Below, in pieces: positions 7,552 through 14,689 of a stretch of 32,413 nucleotides of DNA. Source of the DNA: Chitinophaga pinensis (GTDB taxonomy: Bacteria; Bacteroidota; Bacteroidia; Bacteroidales; Prolixibacteraceae). A program made the position numbers and the translations under genes. The stretch is taken from positions 1 through 32,413 of the forward strand of contig CAMDGL010000004.1 of assembly GCA_945897845.1 (NCBI GenBank). Reading direction: 5' to 3'. Within the stretch, counting starts at the first letter, position 1. Each line of letters opens with the position of its first letter. The notes under the pieces are model-generated. The model saw nothing but the letters and a program-made list of their open reading frames with translations. It did no database searches and was not told the origin of the DNA.

Positions 7552-8133
7552 ATGAATAGTGAAAACTCAGTAACAGGTATCGCATGTAGCATTTTCAGAA
7601 ATGAAATTGACTTCCTGATTGAAAAAGGAAAACTGTCCGGAACATTCACTTATGTTGATTCTGAATTACACATGAATCCTCAGAAATTGAATCAGGTACT
7701 TGAAGAATTGATCAGACCTGATTGTTTGTTGTGTTATGGCGACTGCCATTCGCGAATAATGCAACAGCAAAACGAAGGATTAATACAGCGGATCAACGGA
7801 TTAAATTGTGTTGAAATATTTCTGGGACCGGAAACATACCGGAAACTCAGAAAAGAAGGTGCATTTTTTCTGCTTCCCGAGTGGACGATAAAATGGGAAC
7901 GGATATTTAAAGAATTACTGGGTTTTAAGGACCAGGCAATCGCCATACAGTTCATGAATGAAATGCACACAAAACTCATCTTTTTAAACACCGGTGTTCA
8001 TGAAATTCCTCTCATTACACTTGATGCCATATCGGAGTATTTTTCGCTACCGGTTGAAGTTATTGACATTGATTTGATACATTTGGAAAACGCCATAAAA
8101 AATGGTATAAAACAATTTCAGAATGAAAGTTGA
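7552..8133 (+). CDS. DUF1638-family protein
   Basis: The 193-residue soluble protein starts one base after the methyltransferase stop and overlaps the next kinase gene by 11 bases. It resembles DUF1638: an N-terminal IACSIFRNEI, an LHMNPQKL element, the cysteine-bearing LLCYGDCHSRI (Cys61, Cys65), NCVEIFLGPETY (Cys86) and GAFFLLPEWT. DUF1638 genes are known to travel with corrinoid methyltransferase operons in methanogens and anaerobic bacteria, but the biochemical role is not established to my knowledge; corrinoid-linked metal or methyl handling is a guess. The conserved Cys/His positions suggest metal or thiol chemistry. The tight coupling on both sides shows it is expressed with the corrinoid protein and with the kinase. 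Confidence 0.8.
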   Translation: MNSENSVTGIACSIFRNEIDFLIEKGKLSGTFTYVDSELHMNPQKLNQVLEELIRPDCLLCYGDCHSRIMQQQNEGLIQRINGLNCVEIFLGPETYRKLRKEGAFFLLPEWTIKWERIFKELLGFKDQAIAIQFMNEMHTKLIFLNTGVHEIPLITLDAISEYFSLPVEVIDIDLIHLENAIKNGIKQFQNES

Positions 8134-10261
8134 CAATGCAATTAACTACCTGGTACTCGATCTGCTGAAGAACGTCCTCAGCATGGCCGATAAACCTGAA
8201 GAATTAGGAAAATATATCACCAAACAGATAAGAGAATTAATTGGCTGCAAAATGGTTGCATTGTTTTTCCATAATGAAGTTAAACCGAAAATACACCACG
8301 AACTCATCGGTATTTGTCCTGAACGAAATAAAATTGACATTGATTTGAATTTATGGGATGAAATTGCAGAAGCCAGTCACGAATTTCATACTTCAATCCT
8401 TTTTCAGCATAAAAAAGAAGGTAATAAAGTTGAGCAAATCCTTTCACGGCTTGGTGGTAATTATTCAATTATCATTCCTTTGGAAAGCAGTAATCAACGG
8501 GTTGGAGTACTTGCCATTATTGATATTTTAGATATAAAAAACCTGCAGTCAATCATCGATTCGCTGGATGCACTTTCCGGAGTTTTGGCCATTGAACTGC
8601 GAAATGCAAATGTATTGCAAAACATGGAAACCTTGGTTGCCATGCGAACAAAAGAGCTTTCTGTGAGCGAAAAACGGTTTCGGACCATTATTGAACAAGC
8701 TACCGATGCGATGTTTCTGTCTGATATGAATGGAAATATCGTAGATACCAATCAGCAGGCATGTAAAAGCCTTGGCTACACCCGCGACGAACTGTTAAAA
8801 TTAAAAATCATAGATCTGGATGCTATTTTTGACAGGAATGAAAAAGTAAAAGTTACAATGGACAAGATGGTTCCGAAGGAGAACTCTATTTTCGAATCGG
8901 TTCACCGCAGGAAAAACGGGAATACATTTCCGGTAGAAATCAGCACAAGCATCATTGATCTGGATGGTGTGAATATGGTAATTGGTTTTGTGCGCGATAT
9001 TTCGGAACGCAAGGAAAACGAGCAGAAAATTATGCGGGTGGCACAACATTACCAGGCCCTAATAGAAAAAGCGCCCGATGGGATTGTTCTCATTAACGCT
9101 GAAGGAAACTTCAAATTCATAAGCCCATCAGCCCGAAAAATGTTTGGATATTCAAATACTGATGAAATTACAGGGAATCCTTCAGAGTTCACTCATCCGG
9201 ATGATTTACCCATGGTTTATTCTGTTTTGCAGAACCTCATTCAGAATCCGTCGCTTGTTACGACGGTTCAATACAGGTTTATTAACAAAGACAGACAGTG
9301 GAAATGGGTTGAAAGTACATTCAGTAATTTACTGACCGACCCAAGCGTTGAAGCCATCGTAATCAATTTTCGTGACATCACCGAGCGCAAACTTGCAGTG
9401 GAAGAAATCAACAAGCTCAACGAGCAACTTGAACAAAAAGTACTGGAACGAACCAATGAATTGGAAAGACGCAGTAGTGAATTACTCGATAACGAAGCTG
9501 CATTATTAAACCTGGTGGAAGACCTGAACCTTAAATCAGATGAACTTCAGCGCAGTGCCAAACAACTTGAAGGCGCCAACAAGGAACTCGAAGCTTTCAG
9601 CTATTCGGTTTCGCATGATTTGAGGGCGCCATTGCGCGCTATAAGCGGTTTTGTGAGCATTCTGATGGAAGATTATGAAAACATTCTCGATGATGAAGGC
9701 AGGCGAATTTGCAGTATTATCCAATCAAATGCAGCCAAGATGGGGCAGTTAATTGATGATCTTCTTTCATTTTCGCGGCTAATCAGAAGCGAACTGCACC
9801 ATTCGAAAATTGACATGGGCAGTATGGTGAAAAATGCAATCGCCGAATTCGGAACAGCTCAGGATTTGTCGCCTAAAACAATTACGGTTCAAAACCTGCC
9901 TGAAGCTTTTGGCGATGCAAACCTGCTCAAACAAGTCTGGATAAACCTGATATCAAACGCATTAAAATATTCATCCAAAGAAGACAATGTTCAAATTAAT
10001 ATCGGGGCTTTCCAAAAAGAAAGTGAAACATCCTATTTCATCAAAGACAATGGTGTAGGATTTAACATGACATACAGCAACAAGCTTTTTGGCGTTTTTC
10101 AACGCTTGCACGGACTAAACGAATTTGAAGGAACGGGTGTCGGACTGGCCATTGTTCAGCGAATAATTAACCGGCACGGAGGGCGTGTTTGGGCTGAAGG
10201 TGAAGTCGGAAACGGGGCAACATTCTATTTTTCTTTACCAACAAATAAATTACAGATATAG
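8123..10261 (+). CDS. GAF-PAS-PAS histidine kinase coupled to the corrinoid genes
   Basis: A 712-residue cytosolic kinase. A GAF domain covers about residues 10-162, two PAS domains 186-297 and 308-423, and a long coiled coil 425-495. The phytochrome-type phosphoacceptor SVSHDLRAPLRAI (His498) and the ATPase domain follow: N box INLISNALKY (Asn612), G1 DNGVGF (642-647), G2 EGTGVGL (669-675). The GAF domain contains Cys42 and Cys65 (ELIGICPER), possible cofactor or redox positions. The ATG lies inside the end of the DUF1638 gene, so translation is probably coupled. This links a kinase to corrinoid chemistry, reminiscent of methanogen kinases that control corrinoid methyltransferases, though homology to those beyond general domains is not shown. 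Confidence 0.92.
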   Translation: MKVDNAINYLVLDLLKNVLSMADKPEELGKYITKQIRELIGCKMVALFFHNEVKPKIHHELIGICPERNKIDIDLNLWDEIAEASHEFHTSILFQHKKEGNKVEQILSRLGGNYSIIIPLESSNQRVGVLAIIDILDIKNLQSIIDSLDALSGVLAIELRNANVLQNMETLVAMRTKELSVSEKRFRTIIEQATDAMFLSDMNGNIVDTNQQACKSLGYTRDELLKLKIIDLDAIFDRNEKVKVTMDKMVPKENSIFESVHRRKNGNTFPVEISTSIIDLDGVNMVIGFVRDISERKENEQKIMRVAQHYQALIEKAPDGIVLINAEGNFKFISPSARKMFGYSNTDEITGNPSEFTHPDDLPMVYSVLQNLIQNPSLVTTVQYRFINKDRQWKWVESTFSNLLTDPSVEAIVINFRDITERKLAVEEINKLNEQLEQKVLERTNELERRSSELLDNEAALLNLVEDLNLKSDELQRSAKQLEGANKELEAFSYSVSHDLRAPLRAISGFVSILMEDYENILDDEGRRICSIIQSNAAKMGQLIDDLLSFSRLIRSELHHSKIDMGSMVKNAIAEFGTAQDLSPKTITVQNLPEAFGDANLLKQVWINLISNALKYSSKEDNVQINIGAFQKESETSYFIKDNGVGFNMTYSNKLFGVFQRLHGLNEFEGTGVGLAIVQRIINRHGGRVWAEGEVGNGATFYFSLPTNKLQI

Positions 10262-10266
10262 CAACC

Positions 10267-10284
10267 ATTGGTAATCTTACCAAT
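10267..10284. repeat. Perfect inverted repeat between two kinase genes
   Basis: ATTGGTAA and TTACCAAT are exact reverse complements separated by two bases, inside the 40-base gap between the GAF-PAS kinase and the hybrid kinase. It could be an operator or an RNA stem affecting processing or translation of the downstream gene. No U-tract follows directly, so it is not a classical terminator. Confidence 0.45.
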
Positions 10285-10301
10285 TAAGAAAATATTAAGA
10301 T

Positions 10302-12188
10302 ATGGATAAGTTGATTCGCGTACTGCTTGCTGAAGATGAGCTCTATGATGCGGAACTCAATATCAGGGAAATAAAAAAAATGCTTTCAAACGTAGTGTTT
10401 GAAAGAGTTGACAACAAGATCGCATTCATCAAAATGCTTGAAACTTATTTTCCTGACATCATCATTTCCGACTACAATATGCCATCATTCGATGGACTTA
10501 CAGCACTTAAAATTGCCAGTGACCTTTGTCCGGAAATTCCGTTTATCATTGTTACCGGTTCGATAAACGAAGATACGGCAGTAGAATGCATGAAAGCAGG
10601 TGCAACCGATTATGTCCTGAAAGATTCATTAAAAAGGCTTGGATCTTCCGTTCAGAATGCATTGGAGCAAAGCAAAATCCGTAAGGAACGAATCGATGCA
10701 TTTGAAACGATTAAATTAAATGAAGCCAAGTACCGGTATATGTTTCATAATAATCCGCAGCCAATGTGGATATACGATCTGGAAACCTATAAATTTCTCG
10801 AAGTAAATAATGCAGCAGCAAAACATTACGGATTTTCAAAGGAAGAATTTCTTACAATGAACTTAAAAGATGTCCTTCCATCATTCGAGATTGAAAAACT
10901 GGTAAAAAATAGTGAAACTTTTGATTCTCATCTCAATCTGGCTGATACATGGATCCATAAAAAAAAGAACGGCGAATTAATATCCGTTGAAATAGTGTCA
11001 TATTTTATCATTTTCAATAAACGAAATGCCAGGCATGTTTTAATCAACGATGTTACCGAAAGAAAAAAAACAGAAGAAAAGCTGATACATGAGCGCAAAC
11101 TATTGCGAACCCTCATTGACAATTTACCCGTTACAATCTATGTAAAAGATGCTGAAGGCCGGAAAATCATAGCCAACCGCGCTGATCTGGAAGTTATTGG
11201 AGCTAAAACGGAAGTAGAAGTGCTGGGTAAAACAGATTTGGAATTATTCAGAAATGATATAGGTGTGAGAGGATATGCCGATGACAAAAAGCTTATCGAA
11301 ACAGGAATCCCGGTGCTAAACCAGGAAGAATATTTTTTTGACATTAACGGAGTACAGCATTGGCTAATGACATCAAAAATTCCTTTGACCGAAGAAAACG
11401 GGAAAATTACCGGATTGGTTGGCATCGGTCACAATATCACCGAACAAAAGAAAATGCAGGCAGAACTTATAGAAGCAAAAGAAAAAGCCGAAGAAAGCGA
11501 CCGTCTGAAATCAGCCTTTCTGGCAAATATGTCGCACGAAATACGCACTCCGCTGAATAGTATCATTGGTTTTTCAGAACTTTTAGGAGACCCTGATTTT
11601 GATCCTGACCAAAAAACAGATTTTATTACGCACATTGTTGACAATGGCAATAGTTTGCTGATGATTATCAGCGACATCATGGACTTTTCGATGCTTGAAG
11701 CTGGTCAACTTAAACTTCGGCCGGAACAAATTTCAGCAAAAAAAATAATGAATGAGCTTTTGAATGAATTTGAGCACAAAGCCGAATTAAGAGGGATTCA
11801 ACTTCGGATAGACGATTCGGCCAATGCGCCCGATATCCTTTTCACAAGTGACATTTACCGTATAAAACAGATTTTCAACAATTTAATCGGAAACGCAATT
11901 AAATTTACCAGTGAAGGATTTGTTGAAATCGGATATAAAACAGCTGGTGAAATGGTTGAATTTCATATCAAAGATTCAGGAATCGGAATTGATCCAAAAT
12001 ATCATCAGGCTATTTTTGAACGGTTCAGGCAAGTTGACAACACCAAAACACGCAAATACGGAGGCAATGGTTTGGGATTGGCTATTTCAAAAAATCTGAT
12101 ACAACTGTTGGGTGGAAACATCTGGTTAAAATCAGAATTAGGCAAGTATTCCGATTTCCTTTTCACAATTCCCATTAACAAGATTTGA
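10302..12188 (+). CDS. Receiver-PAS-PAS hybrid histidine kinase
   Basis: A 628-residue protein. The N-terminal receiver domain (about 1-125) has the acidic pair Glu11-Asp12, phosphoacceptor Asp57 (IIISDYNMP), Thr85 (VTGS) and Lys107 (YVLKDS). Two PAS domains (about 140-258 and 265-383) follow, then HisKA (ANMSHEIRTPLNSI, His412) and a complete ATPase domain (NLIGNAIKFT Asn531; DSGIGI 558-563; GGNGLGL 587-593). An N-terminal receiver lets another kinase tune its activity, so it may take phosphate from the kinase 40 bases upstream and act as the integrating step of the cluster. No DNA-binding output is encoded downstream; the next gene is convergent. Confidence 0.92.
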   Translation: MDKLIRVLLAEDELYDAELNIREIKKMLSNVVFERVDNKIAFIKMLETYFPDIIISDYNMPSFDGLTALKIASDLCPEIPFIIVTGSINEDTAVECMKAGATDYVLKDSLKRLGSSVQNALEQSKIRKERIDAFETIKLNEAKYRYMFHNNPQPMWIYDLETYKFLEVNNAAAKHYGFSKEEFLTMNLKDVLPSFEIEKLVKNSETFDSHLNLADTWIHKKKNGELISVEIVSYFIIFNKRNARHVLINDVTERKKTEEKLIHERKLLRTLIDNLPVTIYVKDAEGRKIIANRADLEVIGAKTEVEVLGKTDLELFRNDIGVRGYADDKKLIETGIPVLNQEEYFFDINGVQHWLMTSKIPLTEENGKITGLVGIGHNITEQKKMQAELIEAKEKAEESDRLKSAFLANMSHEIRTPLNSIIGFSELLGDPDFDPDQKTDFITHIVDNGNSLLMIISDIMDFSMLEAGQLKLRPEQISAKKIMNELLNEFEHKAELRGIQLRIDDSANAPDILFTSDIYRIKQIFNNLIGNAIKFTSEGFVEIGYKTAGEMVEFHIKDSGIGIDPKYHQAIFERFRQVDNTKTRKYGGNGLGLAISKNLIQLLGGNIWLKSELGKYSDFLFTIPINKI

Positions 12189-12204
12189 AAAGGTATTTAG
12201 TGAC

Positions 12205-13074
12205 TTACCTCTTTGTTCGTCTGCTGATTAATGCCATAAATAGAATTACAAAGACTATCACTGCAACCAGAATCAGCAATACATTAATATTTGGATCAGG
12301 GGTTTCTTTTGTAAAAGTTGTTGCAAGTGGCGTTTCGGGAGCAAATCCCTCGAACCAGCCTGCAAGTTGTACTTTTGCTTCAAGCCTGTTTTCAATTTCA
12401 TCTGGCAATTGCGAGTAAAAATCGAATCCGGTTAATTTTTCAGCTTCATCAACTGTCACGGCAAAATCATACAACGGACGGTCGCTTTTTTCATTGGGCA
12501 ACACAAAAGCCAAAATTTTCGGCTCATCTGTCGGGTCATAGATAATTTTATAATAATAACCCGGAACCACGACTTCTTCCTTGCCAATCGTACCCTTATT
12601 GTCCTTAAAAACCGGACCTGTAACTACAAATAACTGGCGCTCCTTTGTTGCCCATTCCCGAACCTGAAATTCCAATTCTTTCCAAACTCCCCGGTTAAAA
12701 TCCGGAACCTGAGGCGAAATGTTCGACATCAGGAAACTTTCCGCCATTGCAACCGCATTAAAATCCATATCACCAGCCGGACATAAATGTCCACGGTCGA
12801 AACCGCTATTGGTATAATCCGATGATTTTGCTGAAACGGAAACAACCGATTTATCCATTTTAAAGCTGTTTTTCCTTTCCTGGCCTGAATTGAAAACCAT
12901 ACTGTCAGTCAATGAGTAATAAACCCAATTCGCCTGCTCATAATTTTCATTGTAAGAAAGTGAATAATAGGTATGCCTGACAATATCATTGGCAGGAACT
13001 GGCAGGAATTCAACAGATTTTGCACCTGCAATATTTGCAGTGAAAAGTAAAAGAAGAAGTAGAAATAATTTCAC
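12205..13074 (-). CDS. Exported DNA/RNA non-specific endonuclease (NUC1/EndoG family), C-terminally anchored
   Basis: A 289-residue protein from a GTG at 13074; no better in-frame start is seen. It has a leucine-rich signal peptide (to about AGA, residues 16-18), then the ββα-metal nuclease domain with the DRGH signature (GFDRGHLCPAGDM, catalytic His96), SNISPQ (Asn118) and FNRGVW (Asn127, Trp131) for metal and active-site support. A hydrophobic helix near residues 265-283 followed by RRTKR should anchor it to a membrane with the nuclease outside the cytoplasm. Such enzymes degrade nucleic acid for nutrition or defence. It converges on the hybrid kinase gene (16 bases between stops) and is divergent from the cysteine-cluster gene. 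Confidence 0.9.
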   Translation of the reverse strand: MKLFLLLLLLFTANIAGAKSVEFLPVPANDIVRHTYYSLSYNENYEQANWVYYSLTDSMVFNSGQERKNSFKMDKSVVSVSAKSSDYTNSGFDRGHLCPAGDMDFNAVAMAESFLMSNISPQVPDFNRGVWKELEFQVREWATKERQLFVVTGPVFKDNKGTIGKEEVVVPGYYYKIIYDPTDEPKILAFVLPNEKSDRPLYDFAVTVDEAEKLTGFDFYSQLPDEIENRLEAKVQLAGWFEGFAPETPLATTFTKETPDPNINVLLILVAVIVFVILFMALISRRTKR

Positions 13075-13140
13075 GGAAATTCAGGTATTAAACGTTTTAA
13101 AATAAAAGGCCAAAATAAGACCTTTCCTGAAAACTAAATT

Positions 13141-13148
13141 TATTTTTG
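13141..13148 (+). promoter_or_regulatory. Candidate -7 promoter box of the YkgJ-type gene
   Basis: TATTTTTG matches TAnnTTTG exactly and ends 18 bases before the ATG at 13167. It supports that ATG over the TTG at 13146, which would overlap the box. A -33 element is not clear. Confidence 0.5.
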
Positions 13149-13166
13149 TGCGAAAAATTACAAAAA

Positions 13167-13820
13167 ATGGCAACTGAAAATAAACATATCACTGAAAACG
13201 AACGAATCTTCTATTCAGATGGCTACCAATTAGCACAATCTACCATTGATCAAGGCCTTACAAATGCCACTTTATTTTCGGCTATTGAATCAATGTATGC
13301 CGCCATCGATGCGCTGAACGATTCGATCGTGGCATTGGCTGAACGTCAAAAAATTCCGGTTTCATGCCACAAAGGTTGCCAATGGTGCTGTCATCAGGCT
13401 GTTTATGCCAATTCGTATGAATTGCACTTTCTTTCCGAAAAAATAAAAGTCCGTTTTTCTCCTGAAAATATTTCAAAATTACTTGAAACTGCAGAAACAA
13501 AATTTGCCGCAACTTCACTGATGAATGAAGAAGAAGTGGCCAAATACAAAAGTTCCTGTCCATTACTCGAAAACGGAGCCTGTTCGATTTATGAAGCAAG
13601 ACCGATGGCCTGTAGAATTTATCTTTCGACCAAACTTGAAACCTGCCTCGAATTCTACCATCATCCTGATAATGAACAAAATTATCCTGCGCTAATTGAA
13701 TTCCCTCTACAAGCCGGCAGAATGATGAACGAAGGATTCATGGCAGCACTCAAAGAATATGGAATTGAAACAGCCGAATTCAGATTAGAAGCAGGTTTAA
13801 GAATCGCATTAAAAAAATGA
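13167..13820 (+). CDS. YkgJ-type cysteine-cluster protein (putative metal centre)
   Basis: The 217-residue protein from ATG 13167 has the layout of the CxxCxxxCC zinc/iron-chelating family (YkgJ): an N-terminal helical region, HKGCQWCCHQ (Cys71, Cys74, Cys75, with Cys67 just before), then SCPLLENGACSIYEARPMACRIY (Cys131, Cys139, Cys149) and a last Cys160. These residues are expected to bind a metal or Fe-S centre. The cellular role of the family is not defined. The gene is monocistronic by appearance: divergent from the endonuclease and followed by a long non-coding region. Confidence 0.83.
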   Translation: MATENKHITENERIFYSDGYQLAQSTIDQGLTNATLFSAIESMYAAIDALNDSIVALAERQKIPVSCHKGCQWCCHQAVYANSYELHFLSEKIKVRFSPENISKLLETAETKFAATSLMNEEEVAKYKSSCPLLENGACSIYEARPMACRIYLSTKLETCLEFYHHPDNEQNYPALIEFPLQAGRMMNEGFMAALKEYGIETAEFRLEAGLRIALKK

Positions 13821-14033
13821 CCGGATACTTTTCAGGTAAAATGTCATTCGGAATTATAAAAAATTGAAAAAAATCTTGCTTTTTTGAGTATCAAAATTGT
13901 TAATAAGTATCATTTAAGTGAATTTTTAATTTGATATACAATTGAATTACTGAATATTAAAATCAATTCTAACTTATAAACAATTGTTAATAACTGCTGA
14001 TAAAACATCGTTGAATCAAAAATGAAAAAAAGC
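13821..14033. other. AT-rich gap upstream of the candidate RNA
   Basis: No open frame of note. It contains short A- and T-runs, the palindrome AACAATTGTT at 13979-13988 and two copies of ATTGTTAATAA (at about 13898 and 13983). The A-rich stretch just before 14031 may act as an upstream element for the promoter at 14034. No convincing terminator for the preceding gene is seen. Confidence 0.6.
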
Positions 14034-14065
14034 TTGACTTTTATACCAAAGATGTATTAAATTTA
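14034..14065 (+). promoter_or_regulatory. Candidate strong promoter of the structured RNA
   Basis: TTGAC at 14034-14038 and TAAATTTA at 14058-14065 are 19 bases apart, the usual -33/-7 spacing in Bacteroidota. The -7 box differs from TAnnTTTG in its last base. An A-rich tract sits directly upstream, as in stable-RNA promoters. Transcription would begin near 14070. Confidence 0.5.
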
Positions 14066-14069
14066 TTCC

Positions 14070-14606
14070 ATCAGACGAGCGATAAAAAACTGCTTGGAAT
14101 GAGTGGAAAAGGAAGAAGGTACTTAATTGAACCCCAAACCTGATCACCCGGATCTTCGGATCTGCATTCAGGAAAAGCTGAAGTTAGAGCCACAGCATTA
14201 GATTGCAAGGTTCAGTAACAAATGAAAAACCGTCAGAAGTTCAGTAAAATGTTGGCTCAAAGAAGCAGGAGACAAAAGAAACTTTGGTTTCTTTCTGTCA
14301 TACTGGAAACGAAACGATCTTCGGATCAAAGTAGTTTTTCACCAATCAAAAGTTTGAAAAAACAGATGAAAGGTGTCTTTAATGGAACTTCGTTCGGGAA
14401 GGCTATTTCTTCGGAGATGCCGAACGAACAGCTGGAACGTAAAACTGTAAAAGGCAATACGGGAAAGCTCAAGGCTGAGAAAAATGGTTGGAGAAACCGG
14501 ATGAATCAGCCAGTTATAATAACCGTAGTCTGAAACTTAGGAAAACCTTCGGGTTGACTGAAAGTGAATGGGAACTTTCCTCAAAAGATTGTTCCCATTC
14601 GTGTTT
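14070..14606 (+). ncRNA. Candidate structured non-coding RNA, about 540 nt, unassigned family
   Basis: The segment has a promoter-like start and a terminator but no credible protein; a 103-codon frame at 14222-14533 is basic and low-complexity and was rejected. Local helices seen by eye: 14139-14143/14168-14172 enclosing GATC-TTCG-GATC (14151-14162); 14287-14291/14306-14310; GATC-TTCG-GATC again (14316-14327); a perfect 9-bp stem 14389-14397/14420-14428 enclosing 14405-14409/14414-14418 with a TTCG loop; 14468-14471/14476-14479; 14486-14489/14495-14498; and AACC-TTCG-GGTT (14544-14555) stacked on 14527-14530/14556-14559. A 6-bp long-range pairing 14187-14192/14253-14258 is possible. It does not show RNase P, tmRNA or SRP RNA landmarks that I know. 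Ends are approximate. Confidence 0.5.
14566..14606 (+). terminator. Intrinsic terminator ending the structured RNA
   Basis: GAATGGGAAC (14566-14575) and GTTCCCATTC (14591-14600) form a perfect 10-bp stem with a 15-base loop, followed by GTGTTTT. The T-tract is short and interrupted. It lies 56 bases upstream of the -7 box of the next gene. Confidence 0.6.
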
Positions 14607-14661
14607 TATATCGCTACCCCAATTTGCCTTTGGCTTATCATTTTTTCACTCTTAATTTTAC

Positions 14662-14669
14662 TACTTTTG
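14662..14669 (+). promoter_or_regulatory. Candidate -7 promoter box of the sugar kinase gene
   Basis: TACTTTTG matches TAnnTTTG exactly and ends 20 bases before the GTG at 14690. Transcription starting just downstream would exclude the longer reading frame that begins at 14564. Confidence 0.55.
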
Positions 14670-14689
14670 TGCTTCGAAAAAAACAGAAA

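Noticed and set aside
12189-12215. Terminator between the hybrid kinase and endonuclease genes
   Set aside because: Only a five-base AGGTA/TACCT pairing is present, overlapping the end of the endonuclease gene; too weak to call.
14222-14533. Open frame of 103 codons with a basic, Ser/Lys-rich product
   Set aside because: No domain, signal peptide or compositional logic; it runs through several stable hairpins with TTCG loops, which fits an RNA gene better.
14070-14606. RNase P RNA, tmRNA or group II intron
   Set aside because: The conserved RNase P core, the tmRNA tRNA-like end and tag frame, and intron domain V could not be found by eye.
14564-14689. 42-codon N-terminal extension of the sugar kinase
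   Set aside because: It would start inside the terminator stem and cross an exact -7 promoter box, and the extra residues do not resemble RfaE proteins.
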